Source: Plastoroseomonas hellenica | GTDB lineage: Bacteria; Pseudomonadota; Alphaproteobacteria; Acetobacterales; Acetobacteraceae | Assembly (NCBI RefSeq): GCF_018129085.1 | Contig: NZ_JAAGBB010000022.1 | Coordinates: 1-64,000 of the forward strand | Direction: 5' to 3' | Length of the DNA stretch: 64,000 nucleotides | Shown: positions 49,332-58,254 of the stretch, in pieces | How the letters are laid out: each line of letters begins with the position of its first letter | Numbering within the stretch: the stretch's first letter is position 1 | Notes under the pieces: generated by a model | What the model was told of the DNA's origin: nothing | The model's input: only the letters and a program-made list of their open reading frames with translations | Database searches by the model: none | Made by a program: the position numbers and the translations under genes

Positions 49332-50279
49332 ATGGAGACGCGCGAACTGGGCCGCTCGGGGCTCAAGGTCCCGCCGGTGGTCTTCGGCGGCAATGTGCTC
49401 GGCTGGACGGTGGACGAGGCGGCGAGCTTCCGGCTGCTCGATGCCTGCGTGGAGGCGGGGCTGAACGCCATCGACACGGCGGATGTCTATTCGGCCTGGG
49501 CGCCGGGCAACAAGGGTGGCGAGTCGGAGAGCGTGATCGGCGCCTGGCTGAAGCGGCGCGGCCGCCGGCAGGACGTGCTGATCCTGACCAAGGTCGGGAT
49601 GGAGATCCCGGGCCGCGGCAAGGGGCTCTCGGCCGCCTGGATCGCGACGGCGGTCGAGGACAGCCTGCGCCGGCTCGGGACGGAGGTGATCGACCTCTAC
49701 CAGGCCCATCGCGACGACCCGACAGTGCCGCTGGAGGAGACGCTCGGCGCCTTCGCCCGGCTGGTCGAGCAGGGCAAGGTGCGCGCCATTGCCGCCTCCA
49801 ACTACACCGCGCCCCGGCTGCAGGAGGCGCTGGAGACCAGCGCACGGCTCGGCCTGCCGCGGTTCGAAAGCCTGCAGCCGCACTACAACCTGATGGAGCG
49901 CGGCATCGAGGCGGAGCTGGTGCCCCTCTGCCGGGAGCAGGGGCTGGGCGTGATTCCCTACTATTCACTCGCTTCCGGCTTCCTGACCGGCAAGTACCGC
50001 GGTGCCGCCGATGCGTCGAAGAGCGTCCGTGGCAAGGGTATCGCGGACAAGTACCTGAACGCGAAGGGGGAGGCGGTGCTGGCGGCGCTGGATGCGGCGG
50101 CGGCCCGGCTCCGCGCGACGCCGGCCCAGGTGGCGCTCGCCTGGTTGATCGCGAAACCCGGCATCACCGCCCCGATCGCCAGCGCGACCAGCGTCGAACA
50201 ACTGGCCGACCTCGCCAAGGCGGCGGTGCTGCGGCTGGACGCCGAGGCCGTCGCGGCTCTCGACGCCGCGAGCGCCTGA
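49332..50279 (+). CDS. Aldo/keto reductase (YajO/Tas-like)
   Basis: 315 residues. The N-terminus METRELGRSGLKVPPVVFGG is typical. Catalytic Asp and Tyr lie in AIDTADVYSAWAPGN, Lys in VLILTKVGMEIP, and His in IDLYQAHRDDPTVPLEETL. NADP binding is suggested by APIASATSVEQLADL. The substrate is unknown. It is divergent from rnd, with aspS downstream in the same direction. Confidence 0.92.
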   Translation: METRELGRSGLKVPPVVFGGNVLGWTVDEAASFRLLDACVEAGLNAIDTADVYSAWAPGNKGGESESVIGAWLKRRGRRQDVLILTKVGMEIPGRGKGLSAAWIATAVEDSLRRLGTEVIDLYQAHRDDPTVPLEETLGAFARLVEQGKVRAIAASNYTAPRLQEALETSARLGLPRFESLQPHYNLMERGIEAELVPLCREQGLGVIPYYSLASGFLTGKYRGAADASKSVRGKGIADKYLNAKGEAVLAALDAAAARLRATPAQVALAWLIAKPGITAPIASATSVEQLADLAKAAVLRLDAEAVAALDAASA

Positions 50280-50402
50280 GGCGGCCGGCAGGGCGAATCG
50301 GAATTTCGGGTGGGGCTGTCAGCGTCGAGGGTGTTGACAGAGCCGCCGCCCGACGGCCCTGTGCGCCCCCGAACGCGACCATCCCAGGACCGAGCCCCTC
50401 TC

Positions 50403-52205
50403 ATGCACGCCTATCGCACCCACACCTGCGCCGCGCTGCGCGCCACCGATGCCGGCGCGACCGTCCGCCTGTCCGGCTGGGTGCACCGCAAGCGCGACCA
50501 TGGTGGCCTGCTCTTTCTCGACCTGCGCGATCACTACGGCTTGACCCAATGCGTGGTCGCCCAGGGCTCGCCCCTGCTGGCGGAGCTCGAGGCTATCAGG
50601 GCGGAAAGCGTGGTGACCCTAACGGGCGAGGTGGTGAGGCGCGAGCCCGGCACCGTCAACGACAAGCTGCCGACCGGCGAGATCGAGCTCCGGGTGCGGG
50701 AGATGGCGGTGCAGTCGGCGGCCGAGGTGCTGCCGATCCAGGTTGCCGGCGACCAGGAATTCCCCGAGGAGCTGCGCCTCAAATACCGCTTCATTGACCT
50801 TCGGCGGGAGAAGCAGCACCGCAACATGATGCTGCGCGCCGGCGTCATCGCCTCGATCCGCCGCCGCATGATCGAGCAGGGTTTTACGGAGTTCCAGACG
50901 CCGATCCTGACCGCGTCCTCCCCCGAGGGCGCGCGGGACTTCCTGGTGCCGTCGCGCAACCATCCCGGCACCTTCTACGCGCTGCCGCAGGCGCCGCAGC
51001 AGTTCAAGCAGCTCGCGATGGTCGCGGGCTTCGACCGCTATTTCCAGATCGCCCCCTGCTTCCGCGACGAGGCGAGCCGCGCCGACCGGTCCCCGGGTGA
51101 GTTCTATCAGCTCGATTTCGAGATGAGCTTCGTCACCCAGGAAGACGTCTTCGCAGCGCTCGAGCCGGTGATGCAGGGCATCTTCGAGGAGTTCGGCCAG
51201 GGCCGGACGGTGACGCAGGCACCGTTCCCGCGCATCGCCTATGACACGGCCATGCTGGAATACGGCTCCGACAAGCCGGACCTGCGCAACCCGCTGAAGA
51301 TCACCGACGTGACCGCGCATTTCGCCGATTCGGGCTTCGGCCTCTTCGCGAAGATCGCGGCTTCGGGCGGCATCGTGCGCGCCATTCCGGCGCCGGGGGC
51401 GGCCGGCAACCCGCGCGGCTTCTTCGACAAGCTGAACGACTGGGCGCGCACCGAGGGTGCCGGCGGCCTCGGCTACATCCAGTTCGCCGCCGACGGGCCC
51501 AAGGGCCCGATCGCCAAGAACCTGGAGACCGACCGTGTGGAGGCGATCCGCGCCGCCTGCGGCCTCAAGCCGGGCGATGCCGTCTTCTTCGTCGCCGGCA
51601 AGGCGGACGAGACCCCGAAATTCGCCGGCAAGGTGCGGACGAAGCTCGGTGAGGAGCTCGGGCTGATCGCGCAGGGCGAGTTCCGCTTCTGCTGGATCGT
51701 CGATTTCCCGATGTACGAGCTGAACGAGGAGACCAAGCAGGTCGATTTCAGCCACAACCCCTTCAGCATGCCGCAGGGCGGGCTGGAGGCGCTGAACACC
51801 ATGGACCCGCTGGAGATCAAGGCGTTCCAGTACGACATCGTCTGCAATGGCATCGAACTGTCCTCGGGGGCCATCCGCAACCACCGGCCGGACATCATGA
51901 TCCGCGCCTTCGAGATCGCCGGTTACACGGCGGCGGATGTCGAAGCCCGGTTCGGCGGCATGCTGAACGCCTTCCGCTACGGCGCGCCGCCGCATGGCGG
52001 CTCCGCCCCCGGCATCGACCGCATGGTCATGCTGCTGGCCGACGAGCCGAACATTCGGGAGGTCATCCTGTTCCCGCTGAACCAGCAGGGCCAGGACCTG
52101 ATGATGGGCGCGCCGGCGGCCGTCGACCCGGCGCGGCTTAAGGAGTTGTCCATCAAGCTCGATATCGCGCCGCCGAAGGGTGCAGCGGGGCCGAAGACAC
52201 CCTAA
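50403..52205 (+). CDS. aspS: Aspartyl-tRNA synthetase
   Basis: 600 residues, class II bacterial type with the GAD insertion. The N-terminal OB fold has [20 protein letters not shown]. Catalytic motifs are [19 protein letters not shown] (motif 2) and [19 protein letters not shown] (motif 3). Alphaproteobacterial AspRS is often non-discriminating and relies on GatCAB to correct Asp-tRNAAsn; whether that holds here cannot be told. ATG 50403 gives the family start. Confidence 0.97.
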   Translation: MHAYRTHTCAALRATDAGATVRLSGWVHRKRDHGGLLFLDLRDHYGLTQCVVAQGSPLLAELEAIRAESVVTLTGEVVRREPGTVNDKLPTGEIELRVREMAVQSAAEVLPIQVAGDQEFPEELRLKYRFIDLRREKQHRNMMLRAGVIASIRRRMIEQGFTEFQTPILTASSPEGARDFLVPSRNHPGTFYALPQAPQQFKQLAMVAGFDRYFQIAPCFRDEASRADRSPGEFYQLDFEMSFVTQEDVFAALEPVMQGIFEEFGQGRTVTQAPFPRIAYDTAMLEYGSDKPDLRNPLKITDVTAHFADSGFGLFAKIAASGGIVRAIPAPGAAGNPRGFFDKLNDWARTEGAGGLGYIQFAADGPKGPIAKNLETDRVEAIRAACGLKPGDAVFFVAGKADETPKFAGKVRTKLGEELGLIAQGEFRFCWIVDFPMYELNEETKQVDFSHNPFSMPQGGLEALNTMDPLEIKAFQYDIVCNGIELSSGAIRNHRPDIMIRAFEIAGYTAADVEARFGGMLNAFRYGAPPHGGSAPGIDRMVMLLADEPNIREVILFPLNQQGQDLMMGAPAAVDPARLKELSIKLDIAPPKGAAGPKTP

Positions 52206-52238
52206 GTTCACCGAACAACCCTTTCGGGGAATCACAGG

Positions 52239-53099
52239 ATGCGGCTGCGCCCTGCATTGACGCTTTGCCTTGCGCTCGCCGGCGCGCCCGCTTTCGCCCA
52301 GACGGCGGCGGCGCCGCAGCCCGCCGCCCCGCCGCCAGTCGCGGCCGGGGCGCCGATCGAGGCGCGGCATATGGTCTCCCACCGCGCCGCCTATCGCCTG
52401 ACGCTCGACCGCGCGCGGGAGAATTCCGACGTGGCCCGCGCCGAGGGCGCCATGCTGTTCGAAGTGGTGGATGCCTGCGACGGCTGGGCCACCCGGCAGC
52501 GGCTGACGCTGACGCTCACCGACCGCGACGGCAACCAAATCGAGAGCGTCTCCGACTACAACACCTATGAGAGCCGGGACGGCACCCGGCTCCGCTTCTC
52601 GCTGACCCAGACCTCGCAGGGCGCAGTGACCAGCCGCACTCAGGGCGAGGCGGAGGTGACGCCGCAGGGCGGCACCATCCGCTACCAGCAGCCGACGACG
52701 CGGGAAGAGGCGCTGCCACCCGGCACGCTGCTGCCGATGGCGCACACTATCGCGGCGCTGAACGCGGTGCGCGCCGGCAACCGCATCCTCGCGGTGCCGC
52801 TCTTTGACGGGACCAGCGCCGAAGGGCCGCAGGACACCACCACGGTGATGGCGCCCTGGACCGCCGCCCAGCCGCAGGACCGTTTCCCGGCGCTGGCGCA
52901 GCTCGGCAGCGCGCGCATGCGCATCGCCTTCTTCGATCGCGATGCCGGCCAGCAGGGCGGCGGCGCCGGCACGCCCGACTACGAGGTCAGCCTGCGCTAT
53001 TACGAGAACGGCATCGCCGACGAGCTGAAGATGGATTTCGGCGAATTCGTCGTGGACGGCCGGATGGCGGAGCTGGCGCTGCTGCCGTCACCCTGCTGA
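52239..53099 (+). CDS. EipB-type cell-envelope protein (DUF1849)
   Basis: 286 residues. The signal peptide is MRLRPALTLCLALAGAPAFA. The mature protein has the DUF1849 pattern MVSHRAAYRLTLDRARENS, VVDACDGWATRQRLTL and YYENGIADELKMDFGEFVVD. Two Cys (in VDACDGW and the final PSPC) match the conserved disulfide of EipB, a periplasmic protein needed for envelope integrity in Brucella. It follows aspS by 33 bp. Confidence 0.92.
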   Translation: MRLRPALTLCLALAGAPAFAQTAAAPQPAAPPPVAAGAPIEARHMVSHRAAYRLTLDRARENSDVARAEGAMLFEVVDACDGWATRQRLTLTLTDRDGNQIESVSDYNTYESRDGTRLRFSLTQTSQGAVTSRTQGEAEVTPQGGTIRYQQPTTREEALPPGTLLPMAHTIAALNAVRAGNRILAVPLFDGTSAEGPQDTTTVMAPWTAAQPQDRFPALAQLGSARMRIAFFDRDAGQQGGGAGTPDYEVSLRYYENGIADELKMDFGEFVVDGRMAELALLPSPC

Positions 53100-53126
53100 T
53101 CCGGGGTTGACCGCCGCCGCCTGGGC

Positions 53127-53948
53127 TCAGCGCCGGAGCGGCCCCGCCTCGTTCAAGGCCAGGTTCTGCGCGGCGAGGTCGGCGGTCGCGCTGTCCGGCG
53201 CCAGTTCCAGTGCCCGCGACCAATCGGCCCTGGCACCTTCGCCATCGCCGCGGAGCTGGCGGATGATGCCGCGTTCTAGCAGCGCCTCCGCATTCTCAGG
53301 CTCCAGCGCTAGCGCGCGCTCGATGTCCTGGGCCGCGAGCTCCACGCGATCGAGCTGGCGCCGGGTCGCGGCGCGCAGCACCCAGGCCTCGGCCCGGGTG
53401 GGCTCGAGGCGCACCGCGCGGTCGAGATCCGCCAGTGCTTCCGTGTGGCGGCCTTGCGCGGCCGCGGCCACCGCGCGGTCCATGAGCAGCCAGGTGTCGT
53501 CGGGGATCAGCTCCAGCGCCCTGGACGCGGCCGTATAGGCCCGCACCGGATTCTCTGCCAGCAGCCAAGCCTGGGTCGCCTGCCCGAAGACCGCGGCCCG
53601 TGCCGCCGGCCCGGCCTGGCTGCGGCCGGCGACCACCTCGAGCGCCTCTGCCGCCTGCTCGGTCTCGCCGAGGCCGAGCTGCGCCAAGGCCGCGCAATGC
53701 TCGGCGCCCTCGCCGCCGCCCTCCCGCCGCCATTGCTCGGCATGGGTCAGGGCGTCCTGGGCATCGGTCGCCAGCAGCGCCAGGCAGCGGTCATATTCGG
53801 GGCTGTCCACCAGGCGCGGCGGTTCGGGCGGCGTCGGCAACGCCTCCTCGGCAGGGCCGTCGCCGGGACCGAAGGCAAACCACGCGGCACCGGCCGAAGC
53901 CAGTGCGATCGCGGCGGCGCCGAAAAGGGCAGGGGGGGAGAGCCGCAT
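53127..53948 (-). CDS. TPR-repeat protein, membrane anchored
   Basis: 273 residues. One N-terminal hydrophobic segment (LFGAAAIALASAGAAWFAF) is followed by a Pro-rich spacer and three to four TPR units (about 130-265), e.g. RAVAAAAQGRHTEALADLDR, AVRLEPTRAEAWVLRAATRR and RALALEPENAEALLERGIIR. It is probably periplasmic and a protein-protein scaffold; partners are unknown. It is convergent with eipB. Confidence 0.82.
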   Translation of the reverse strand: MRLSPPALFGAAAIALASAGAAWFAFGPGDGPAEEALPTPPEPPRLVDSPEYDRCLALLATDAQDALTHAEQWRREGGGEGAEHCAALAQLGLGETEQAAEALEVVAGRSQAGPAARAAVFGQATQAWLLAENPVRAYTAASRALELIPDDTWLLMDRAVAAAAQGRHTEALADLDRAVRLEPTRAEAWVLRAATRRQLDRVELAAQDIERALALEPENAEALLERGIIRQLRGDGEGARADWSRALELAPDSATADLAAQNLALNEAGPLRR

Positions 53949-54017
53949 TTCCCGGCCACCTTATCGGAAAATCCCGGAGCGGGGAATCACGGCACGGAGT
54001 ATGGCTGGGGCCTGGGA

Positions 54018-54083
54018 TAGAGCATTTGTTTTGCGAGCAGATTCACGCCTCCGGGCGATTCCGCCCTCCAGCGATCTGCTCTA
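54018..54083. repeat. R3 palindromic repeat
   Basis: It begins TAGAGCATTTGTTTTGCG and ends AGCGATCTGCTCTA. Its interior GAGCAGATTCACGCC plus GGGCGATTCCGCCC is the reverse complement of the 63 bp unit at 34983. It lies between divergent genes, so it is not a 3' element here. Confidence 0.75.
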
Positions 54084-54102
54084 ACGTGCGGGTGGGGGCA
54101 CC

Positions 54103-54981
54103 ATGCGTGAGCTTCTGGTGATCGGGCTCGGCTACGCCGGGCAGGCGGTGGCATGCCGCGCGGCGTCGGAGGGCTGGTCGGTGGCCGGCACGAAGCGGCA
54201 GCCGGGGCCCTTGCCGCCCCTGGCAGGGGTGCAGGTGCTAGCCTTCGCCGAGGCCGGCGCGGCCATCGCCCGCGCGTCCCACCTGTTGGTCACCGCGCAG
54301 CCGGGGGAGGGGGGCGACCCGGTGATCGCCGCGCATGGCCCGGCGATCACGGCGGCGCTGGCCGCCGGCAGCCTCGGCTGGATCGGCTATGTCTCGACCA
54401 CCGGGGTCTATGGCGACCGCGGCGGCGACTGGGTCGATGAAGCGACCCCGCCGGCCCCCGGCCAGCCCCGCACCCGCCGCCGACTGGAGGCGGAGGAGGC
54501 ATGGCGCGCCATGGCGGAAGGGCGTGCCGCGCTGGATATCCTGCGGACGGGCGGCATCTATGGCCCGCGCAATTCCGTCTTCGATGAGCTGCGCGCCGGC
54601 ACCGCGCGGCATGTGGTCAAGCCCGGGCACCTGTTCAGCCGCATCCACCGTGACGACATCGCGCGCGCCTGCTGCGCCGCCATGATCCAGGCACGGCCGC
54701 CCGGCGCGCGGGTGCTGCACCTGGTGGACGATGTGCCGGTGGAGAGCGCGGTGGTGGTGAAAGCCGCCGCCGCCATGCTCGGCATCGCGCCGCCGCCGCC
54801 GATCGCCTTCGAGCAGGCGCTGCCGAAGATGACCGAGATGGCCCGCAGCTTCTGGAGCGAGAACCGCCGGGTGGCCAATGCCGCCACCAAGGCGGCGCTC
54901 GGCATCCAATGGCTATACCCGAGTTGGCGGGAGGGTCTGGCCGCCATCCTCGCCGAGGAGCGCCGCGACACAGCGCTCTAG
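54103..54981 (+). CDS. NAD(P)-dependent epimerase/dehydratase-like protein (YeeZ type)
   Basis: 292 residues. Rossmann start LLVIGLGYAGQAVACRAASE and SDR signature IGYVSTTGVYGDRGGDWVDE, then LEAEEAWRAM and LRTGGIYGPRNS. The usual Tyr-x3-Lys is not obvious, as in YeeZ-type members. The substrate is unknown. Its last 69 bp overlap the convergent hydrolase gene. Confidence 0.88.
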   Translation: MRELLVIGLGYAGQAVACRAASEGWSVAGTKRQPGPLPPLAGVQVLAFAEAGAAIARASHLLVTAQPGEGGDPVIAAHGPAITAALAAGSLGWIGYVSTTGVYGDRGGDWVDEATPPAPGQPRTRRRLEAEEAWRAMAEGRAALDILRTGGIYGPRNSVFDELRAGTARHVVKPGHLFSRIHRDDIARACCAAMIQARPPGARVLHLVDDVPVESAVVVKAAAAMLGIAPPPPIAFEQALPKMTEMARSFWSENRRVANAATKAALGIQWLYPSWREGLAAILAEERRDTAL

Positions 54982-55692
54982 CAAGGTGATGTCCTGCGGC
55001 CGCGACAGCCGGTGGTCGCCATCCTTGATCAAGGTCAGCCGCACATCCTCGCCCGCGATCGCGTCGACAAGGCGGAGGGCGTGCCGCCAGGGCACGTCCG
55101 GATCCTGCATGCCCTGCAGAATCCGCACCGGCGCCGCGATGGCGATGCCGGCGTCGAGCAGCAGGTGCCGGTCGCCCTCCTCGATCAGCCGCCGGGTGAT
55201 CGGGTAGGGATCACCGTATTCGGAGGGGCGCAGGATCATGCCGTCGCGGAGCAGCGCCGCGCGCTCGGCCTCGGAGAACTCCGGCCACATCAGCGCGCGG
55301 GTAAAGTCGGGCGCCGGCGCGATGCCGACCAGGGCGCGCAAACGCTCCGGAAGCCGCCGCGCCAGCAGCAGCGCGATCCAGCCGCCCATGGAGGAGCCGA
55401 CCAGGATTTGCGGCCCGTCGGTCAGGCGCTCGATCAGGAAACCCGCATCCTCGGCCCAGTCGCCGATGCTGCCATCCTCGAAGCGGCCGCCGGAGGCGCC
55501 ATGGCCGCTGTAGTCGAGGCGAAGGAAGGGCGTGCCGCGCGCGGCACAGAAGCCGGCCAGCGCTTCCGCCTTGGTGCCGGTCATGTCGCTGCGGAAGCCG
55601 CCCAGGAACACCACGCCGGGACCTTGTCCCGGCTGGCGGCGCCAGGCGAGCGGGATGCCAGACACCCGCTCCGTCGCGCCGCTCTCGGTCAT
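54913..55692 (-). CDS. Alpha/beta hydrolase (ABHD10/YqiA-like)
   Basis: 259 residues. The nucleophile elbow is LVGSSMGGWIALLLAR (Ser), the acid is in QGMQDPDVPWRHA (Asp), and the His is in KDGDHRLSRPQD. The start MTESGATERVSGIPLAW and FLRLDYSGHGASGG fit esterases/thioesterases of the ABHD10 kind. It overlaps the FAH-family gene upstream by 4 bp, and its 3' end overlaps the epimerase gene by 69 bp. Confidence 0.9.
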   Translation of the reverse strand: MTESGATERVSGIPLAWRRQPGQGPGVVFLGGFRSDMTGTKAEALAGFCAARGTPFLRLDYSGHGASGGRFEDGSIGDWAEDAGFLIERLTDGPQILVGSSMGGWIALLLARRLPERLRALVGIAPAPDFTRALMWPEFSEAERAALLRDGMILRPSEYGDPYPITRRLIEEGDRHLLLDAGIAIAAPVRILQGMQDPDVPWRHALRLVDAIAGEDVRLTLIKDGDHRLSRPQDITLLERCVAALLGEDGGQTLPPTRV

Positions 55693-56864
55693 GCGCGGGG
55701 CAGGCCGCGCCGCGCCAGGCTGGCCATCAGGGCGCCGGCGCCGAAGCGCCAGGGCGGGCAGGCATCGGTGCGGTCCACCTGGTTCGACAGCGCGCCGAGA
55801 CGCGGCGTGCGGATGGTCACCACGTCGCCCGGCTTGTGGGAGAAGCCCATGCCCGGCGCGCCGCGATCCTTGGTCGGCGAAAAGGGTGTGCCGAGATAGA
55901 GCACGACGCCGTCCGGGTACTGGTGGTGCGGGCCGATGAGCTGGCCGACCAGCTCCGTCGGGTCACGGCTGATCGACCCGATCGCGCCCTGCTCCTCCAG
56001 CGCGAAGCCGTCATCGCCGCGGATGGTCAGGGTGATCGCGGCGCGGCGGATGTCCTCCAGCGTGAAGTCTTCGTCGAACAGGCGGATCAGCGGGCCGAGC
56101 GCCGCCGAGGCGTTGTTGTCCTTGGCGCGGCCGAGCAGCAGGGCGGAGCGGCCTTCCACGTCGCGGAGGTTCACGTCATTGCCGAGCGTCGCACCGATGA
56201 TGGCGCCGCGGCTGTTCACCACCATCACCGCCTCCGGCTCCGGGTTGGACCAGTGCGAAGTGGGATGCACGCCGACCTTGGCGCCGGTGCCAACGGTCGC
56301 CATGGCTGGGCATTTGGTGAAGATCTCGGCATCCGGCCCGATACCGACCTCGAGGTACTGGCTCCACCAGCCCTTCTCCTGCAGCACCGCCTTCACCCGC
56401 TCCGCCTCGGCGCTGCCGGGGCGGATATTCGCGAGGTCATCGCCGATGATGGCGCGCACCTCGGCACGGATCGCCTCGGCGCGGGAGGCATCGCCGCGGC
56501 AGCGCTCCTCGATCACCCGCTCCAGCATGGAGCGCACATAGGTCACGCCGCTGGCTTTCACCGCCTGCAGGTCGATCGGCGAAAGCAGATGCGCCTGGCC
56601 GGGTCGTCCAGCGCCATGGGCGGAGGCCGCAAGCAGTGCCGGGACGTCGAGCGCAACCGGCACGCCACGCTTGGCGATCGCCGCCACCGGATCCTCGCTC
56701 TCGAACCAGGCGCTGGCGGTGCCGAAGACCGGCGTCATGTCGAAGGCCGCGCCGTTGCGAAAGCCGATGACGCGCGGCCCGTCCTCGCCCTCGATTCGCG
56801 CGGCGTAATGCCCCTGCGGCCAATCCGCCGGTAGATGCGTCGCGTCGATCTGGAACTCCGGCAT
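55689..56864 (-). CDS. Fumarylacetoacetate hydrolase family protein
   Basis: 391 residues. The C-terminal FAH fold has metal-binding residues in SHWSNPEPEAVMVVNSRGAI (Glu-x-Glu) and LGNDVNLRDVEGRS, plus VVLYLGTPFSPTKDRGAPGM. Family members hydrolyse or decarboxylate beta-diketo acids. The ATG at 56864 is used; the frame is open to 57116 only because of the R1 repeat. It overlaps the hydrolase by 4 bp, suggesting a two-gene catabolic operon. Confidence 0.88.
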   Translation of the reverse strand: MPEFQIDATHLPADWPQGHYAARIEGEDGPRVIGFRNGAAFDMTPVFGTASAWFESEDPVAAIAKRGVPVALDVPALLAASAHGAGRPGQAHLLSPIDLQAVKASGVTYVRSMLERVIEERCRGDASRAEAIRAEVRAIIGDDLANIRPGSAEAERVKAVLQEKGWWSQYLEVGIGPDAEIFTKCPAMATVGTGAKVGVHPTSHWSNPEPEAVMVVNSRGAIIGATLGNDVNLRDVEGRSALLLGRAKDNNASAALGPLIRLFDEDFTLEDIRRAAITLTIRGDDGFALEEQGAIGSISRDPTELVGQLIGPHHQYPDGVVLYLGTPFSPTKDRGAPGMGFSHKPGDVVTIRTPRLGALSNQVDRTDACPPWRFGAGALMASLARRGLPRA

Positions 56865-56957
56865 TGGCGTCTCCCCCCTCAATCCACCGAAGGCTGGCCG
56901 GCCTCGCCGCACCTGCCAAGACCCTCCTTTGCCAAGGCTTCGGAGGGCGAGGGCCAC

Positions 56958-57114
56958 GCGGCCGCAGGCCGCCCCTGGAAAGGCCGGGCTGCGAGGCGGC
57001 AGCCGATGCAGACCGAGGCCGCGAATGCGGCCCGCGCGCAACCGACCGCTGCCGACAGTGCATCGCAGACAGCGCGAAAGCCAAGCAGCCGGAGGCTGCG
57101 CCGGCGTTTGAGGC
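56958..57114 (-). repeat. R1 structured 3' element, copy F
   Basis: It lies on the minus strand immediately after a terminator hairpin. It starts TTTGCCTCAAACGCCGGCG, has the variable stem GCAGCC-TCC-GGCTGC, the constant hairpin GGGCCGCATTCGCGGCC, and ends GGCCTGCGGCCGC. The tail resembles copies A and B. Confidence 0.87.
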
Positions 57115-57126
57115 AAACAAAAAGAA

Positions 57127-57157
57127 AGGCCTGAAAAACCGAAGGTTTTTCAGGCCT
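57127..57157 (-). terminator. Rho-independent terminator downstream of the lysR-type gene
   Basis: A perfect 14 bp stem, AGGCCTGAAAAACC with loop TTC on the minus strand, followed by TTCTTTTTGTTTG. It is 165 bp from the LysR stop codon. Confidence 0.85.
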
Positions 57158-57176
57158 AGTCAAACAGGGAGGCTTA

Positions 57177-57229
57177 ACGTCTGGGAGACGTGGGTCCGAG
57201 GGACCCATTCCGATTAAGTCGATCGGAAT
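57177..57229. other. Three adjoining hairpins (possible structured RNA or leader)
   Basis: Perfect inverted repeats follow one another with no spacer: ACGTCT-GGG-AGACGT (57177-57191), GGGTCC-GAG-GGACCC (57192-57206), and ATTCCGAT with loop TAAGTCG and ATCGGAAT (57207-57229). No gene covers them. They lie between the LysR stop and the terminator, so on the minus strand they would be in the 3' part of that transcript. Confidence 0.55.
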
Positions 57230-57321
57230 TTCCAAACCATACGCCTTTGGCTCCTGGCGTGGTGCCGAATGTCCGCGCCGCCGCCATGCGGCCACCGCAT
57301 GGCGAAACGGTTATCCTCGCG

Positions 57322-58215
57322 TTATCGCGAGGCCTCGGCGAGTTCGGAGACCAGGAAGTCGCGAAAGACGCCGACGCGCTTGGAGTGCCGCATCTCCTCC
57401 GGGTAGACGAAATAGGCCTCGATGCGCGGCGCCTTGAGGTCGGCCAGGACCTCGATCAGGTCCAGCAGCTCGTTGCCCATGTAGTCCGGCAAGGCGGCGA
57501 GGCCGAGGCCGCTGCGCACCGCCTGCAGCATGCCCGGCAGGCTGTTCACCTCGATCGAGGCGCGGCGCGGCGCGCCGGGGCGTCGCCCCGCCTCGGCCAG
57601 CCAGTTCACGCTTTCGATGGGCGGACGGTAGTCGCCGTAGATGATCAGGCGATGCTGGTCGAGATCCTCGACCCGGGTCGGGATTCCCGCGGTCTTCAGG
57701 TAATCGGCGCTGCCGCAGACCTTCCAGCCGAAGGTCGCGATATGGCGCTGAATCAGGTCCGGCTGGCGGGGCGGGTGCATGCGGATCGCCACATCGGCCT
57801 CACGCATCGCGAGGTCGAGATCGGCGTCGTCCAGCAGCAGCGTGACCGTCACTTCCGGATGGATGTTCAGGAAGCGCCGCAGCCGGGGTGCCAGCCAGGT
57901 GGCGCCGAAGCCGGTCGTGGTCGTGACCTTGAGCCGCCCGGCCGGTCGTTCCCGGCTTTCGGTCAGCAGCGCCTCGGTCATCGCCAGCTTGGCGAAGACC
58001 TCCCTGACCGTGCGGTTCAGCGTCTCGCCCTGCTCGGTCAGGATCAGGCCGCGCGCGTGGCGGTGGAACAGGGGCACGTTGAGTGCCTCCTCCAGGGCCT
58101 GGATCTGCCGGCTGACGGCGGATTGGCTGAGATTCAGCGTCTCACCGGCATGGGTGAAGCTTCCGGCTTCTGCCACGGCGTGAAAGACCCGAAGCTTGTC
58201 CCAGTCGAGCGGCAT
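57322..58215 (-). CDS. LysR-family transcriptional regulator
   Basis: 297 residues. The helix-turn-helix is KLRVFHAVAEAGSFTHAGET followed by NLSQSAVSRQIQALEEALNV. The effector domain begins near residue 90 (RLKVTTTTGFGATWLAPRLR). It lies 39 bp downstream of trxB on the same strand, a pairing conserved in many alphaproteobacteria. The ligand is unknown. Confidence 0.95.
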   Translation of the reverse strand: MPLDWDKLRVFHAVAEAGSFTHAGETLNLSQSAVSRQIQALEEALNVPLFHRHARGLILTEQGETLNRTVREVFAKLAMTEALLTESRERPAGRLKVTTTTGFGATWLAPRLRRFLNIHPEVTVTLLLDDADLDLAMREADVAIRMHPPRQPDLIQRHIATFGWKVCGSADYLKTAGIPTRVEDLDQHRLIIYGDYRPPIESVNWLAEAGRRPGAPRRASIEVNSLPGMLQAVRSGLGLAALPDYMGNELLDLIEVLADLKAPRIEAYFVYPEEMRHSKRVGVFRDFLVSELAEASR

Positions 58216-58254
58216 GCCGTTCGTCCTTCCCCGGCGGAGCGGCCCGCCGACTCG

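Noticed and set aside
50334-50339. TTGACA promoter element upstream of aspS
   Set aside because: A good -35 box, but no acceptable -10 sequence at 16-18 bp.
47405-50797. 1130-codon plus-strand frame
   Set aside because: It crosses ppx, rnd, the aldo/keto reductase and the aspS start in the wrong frames or strand.
56865-57116. N-terminal extension of the FAH-family protein
   Set aside because: It is translated R1 copy F plus spacer; the family start is at 56864.
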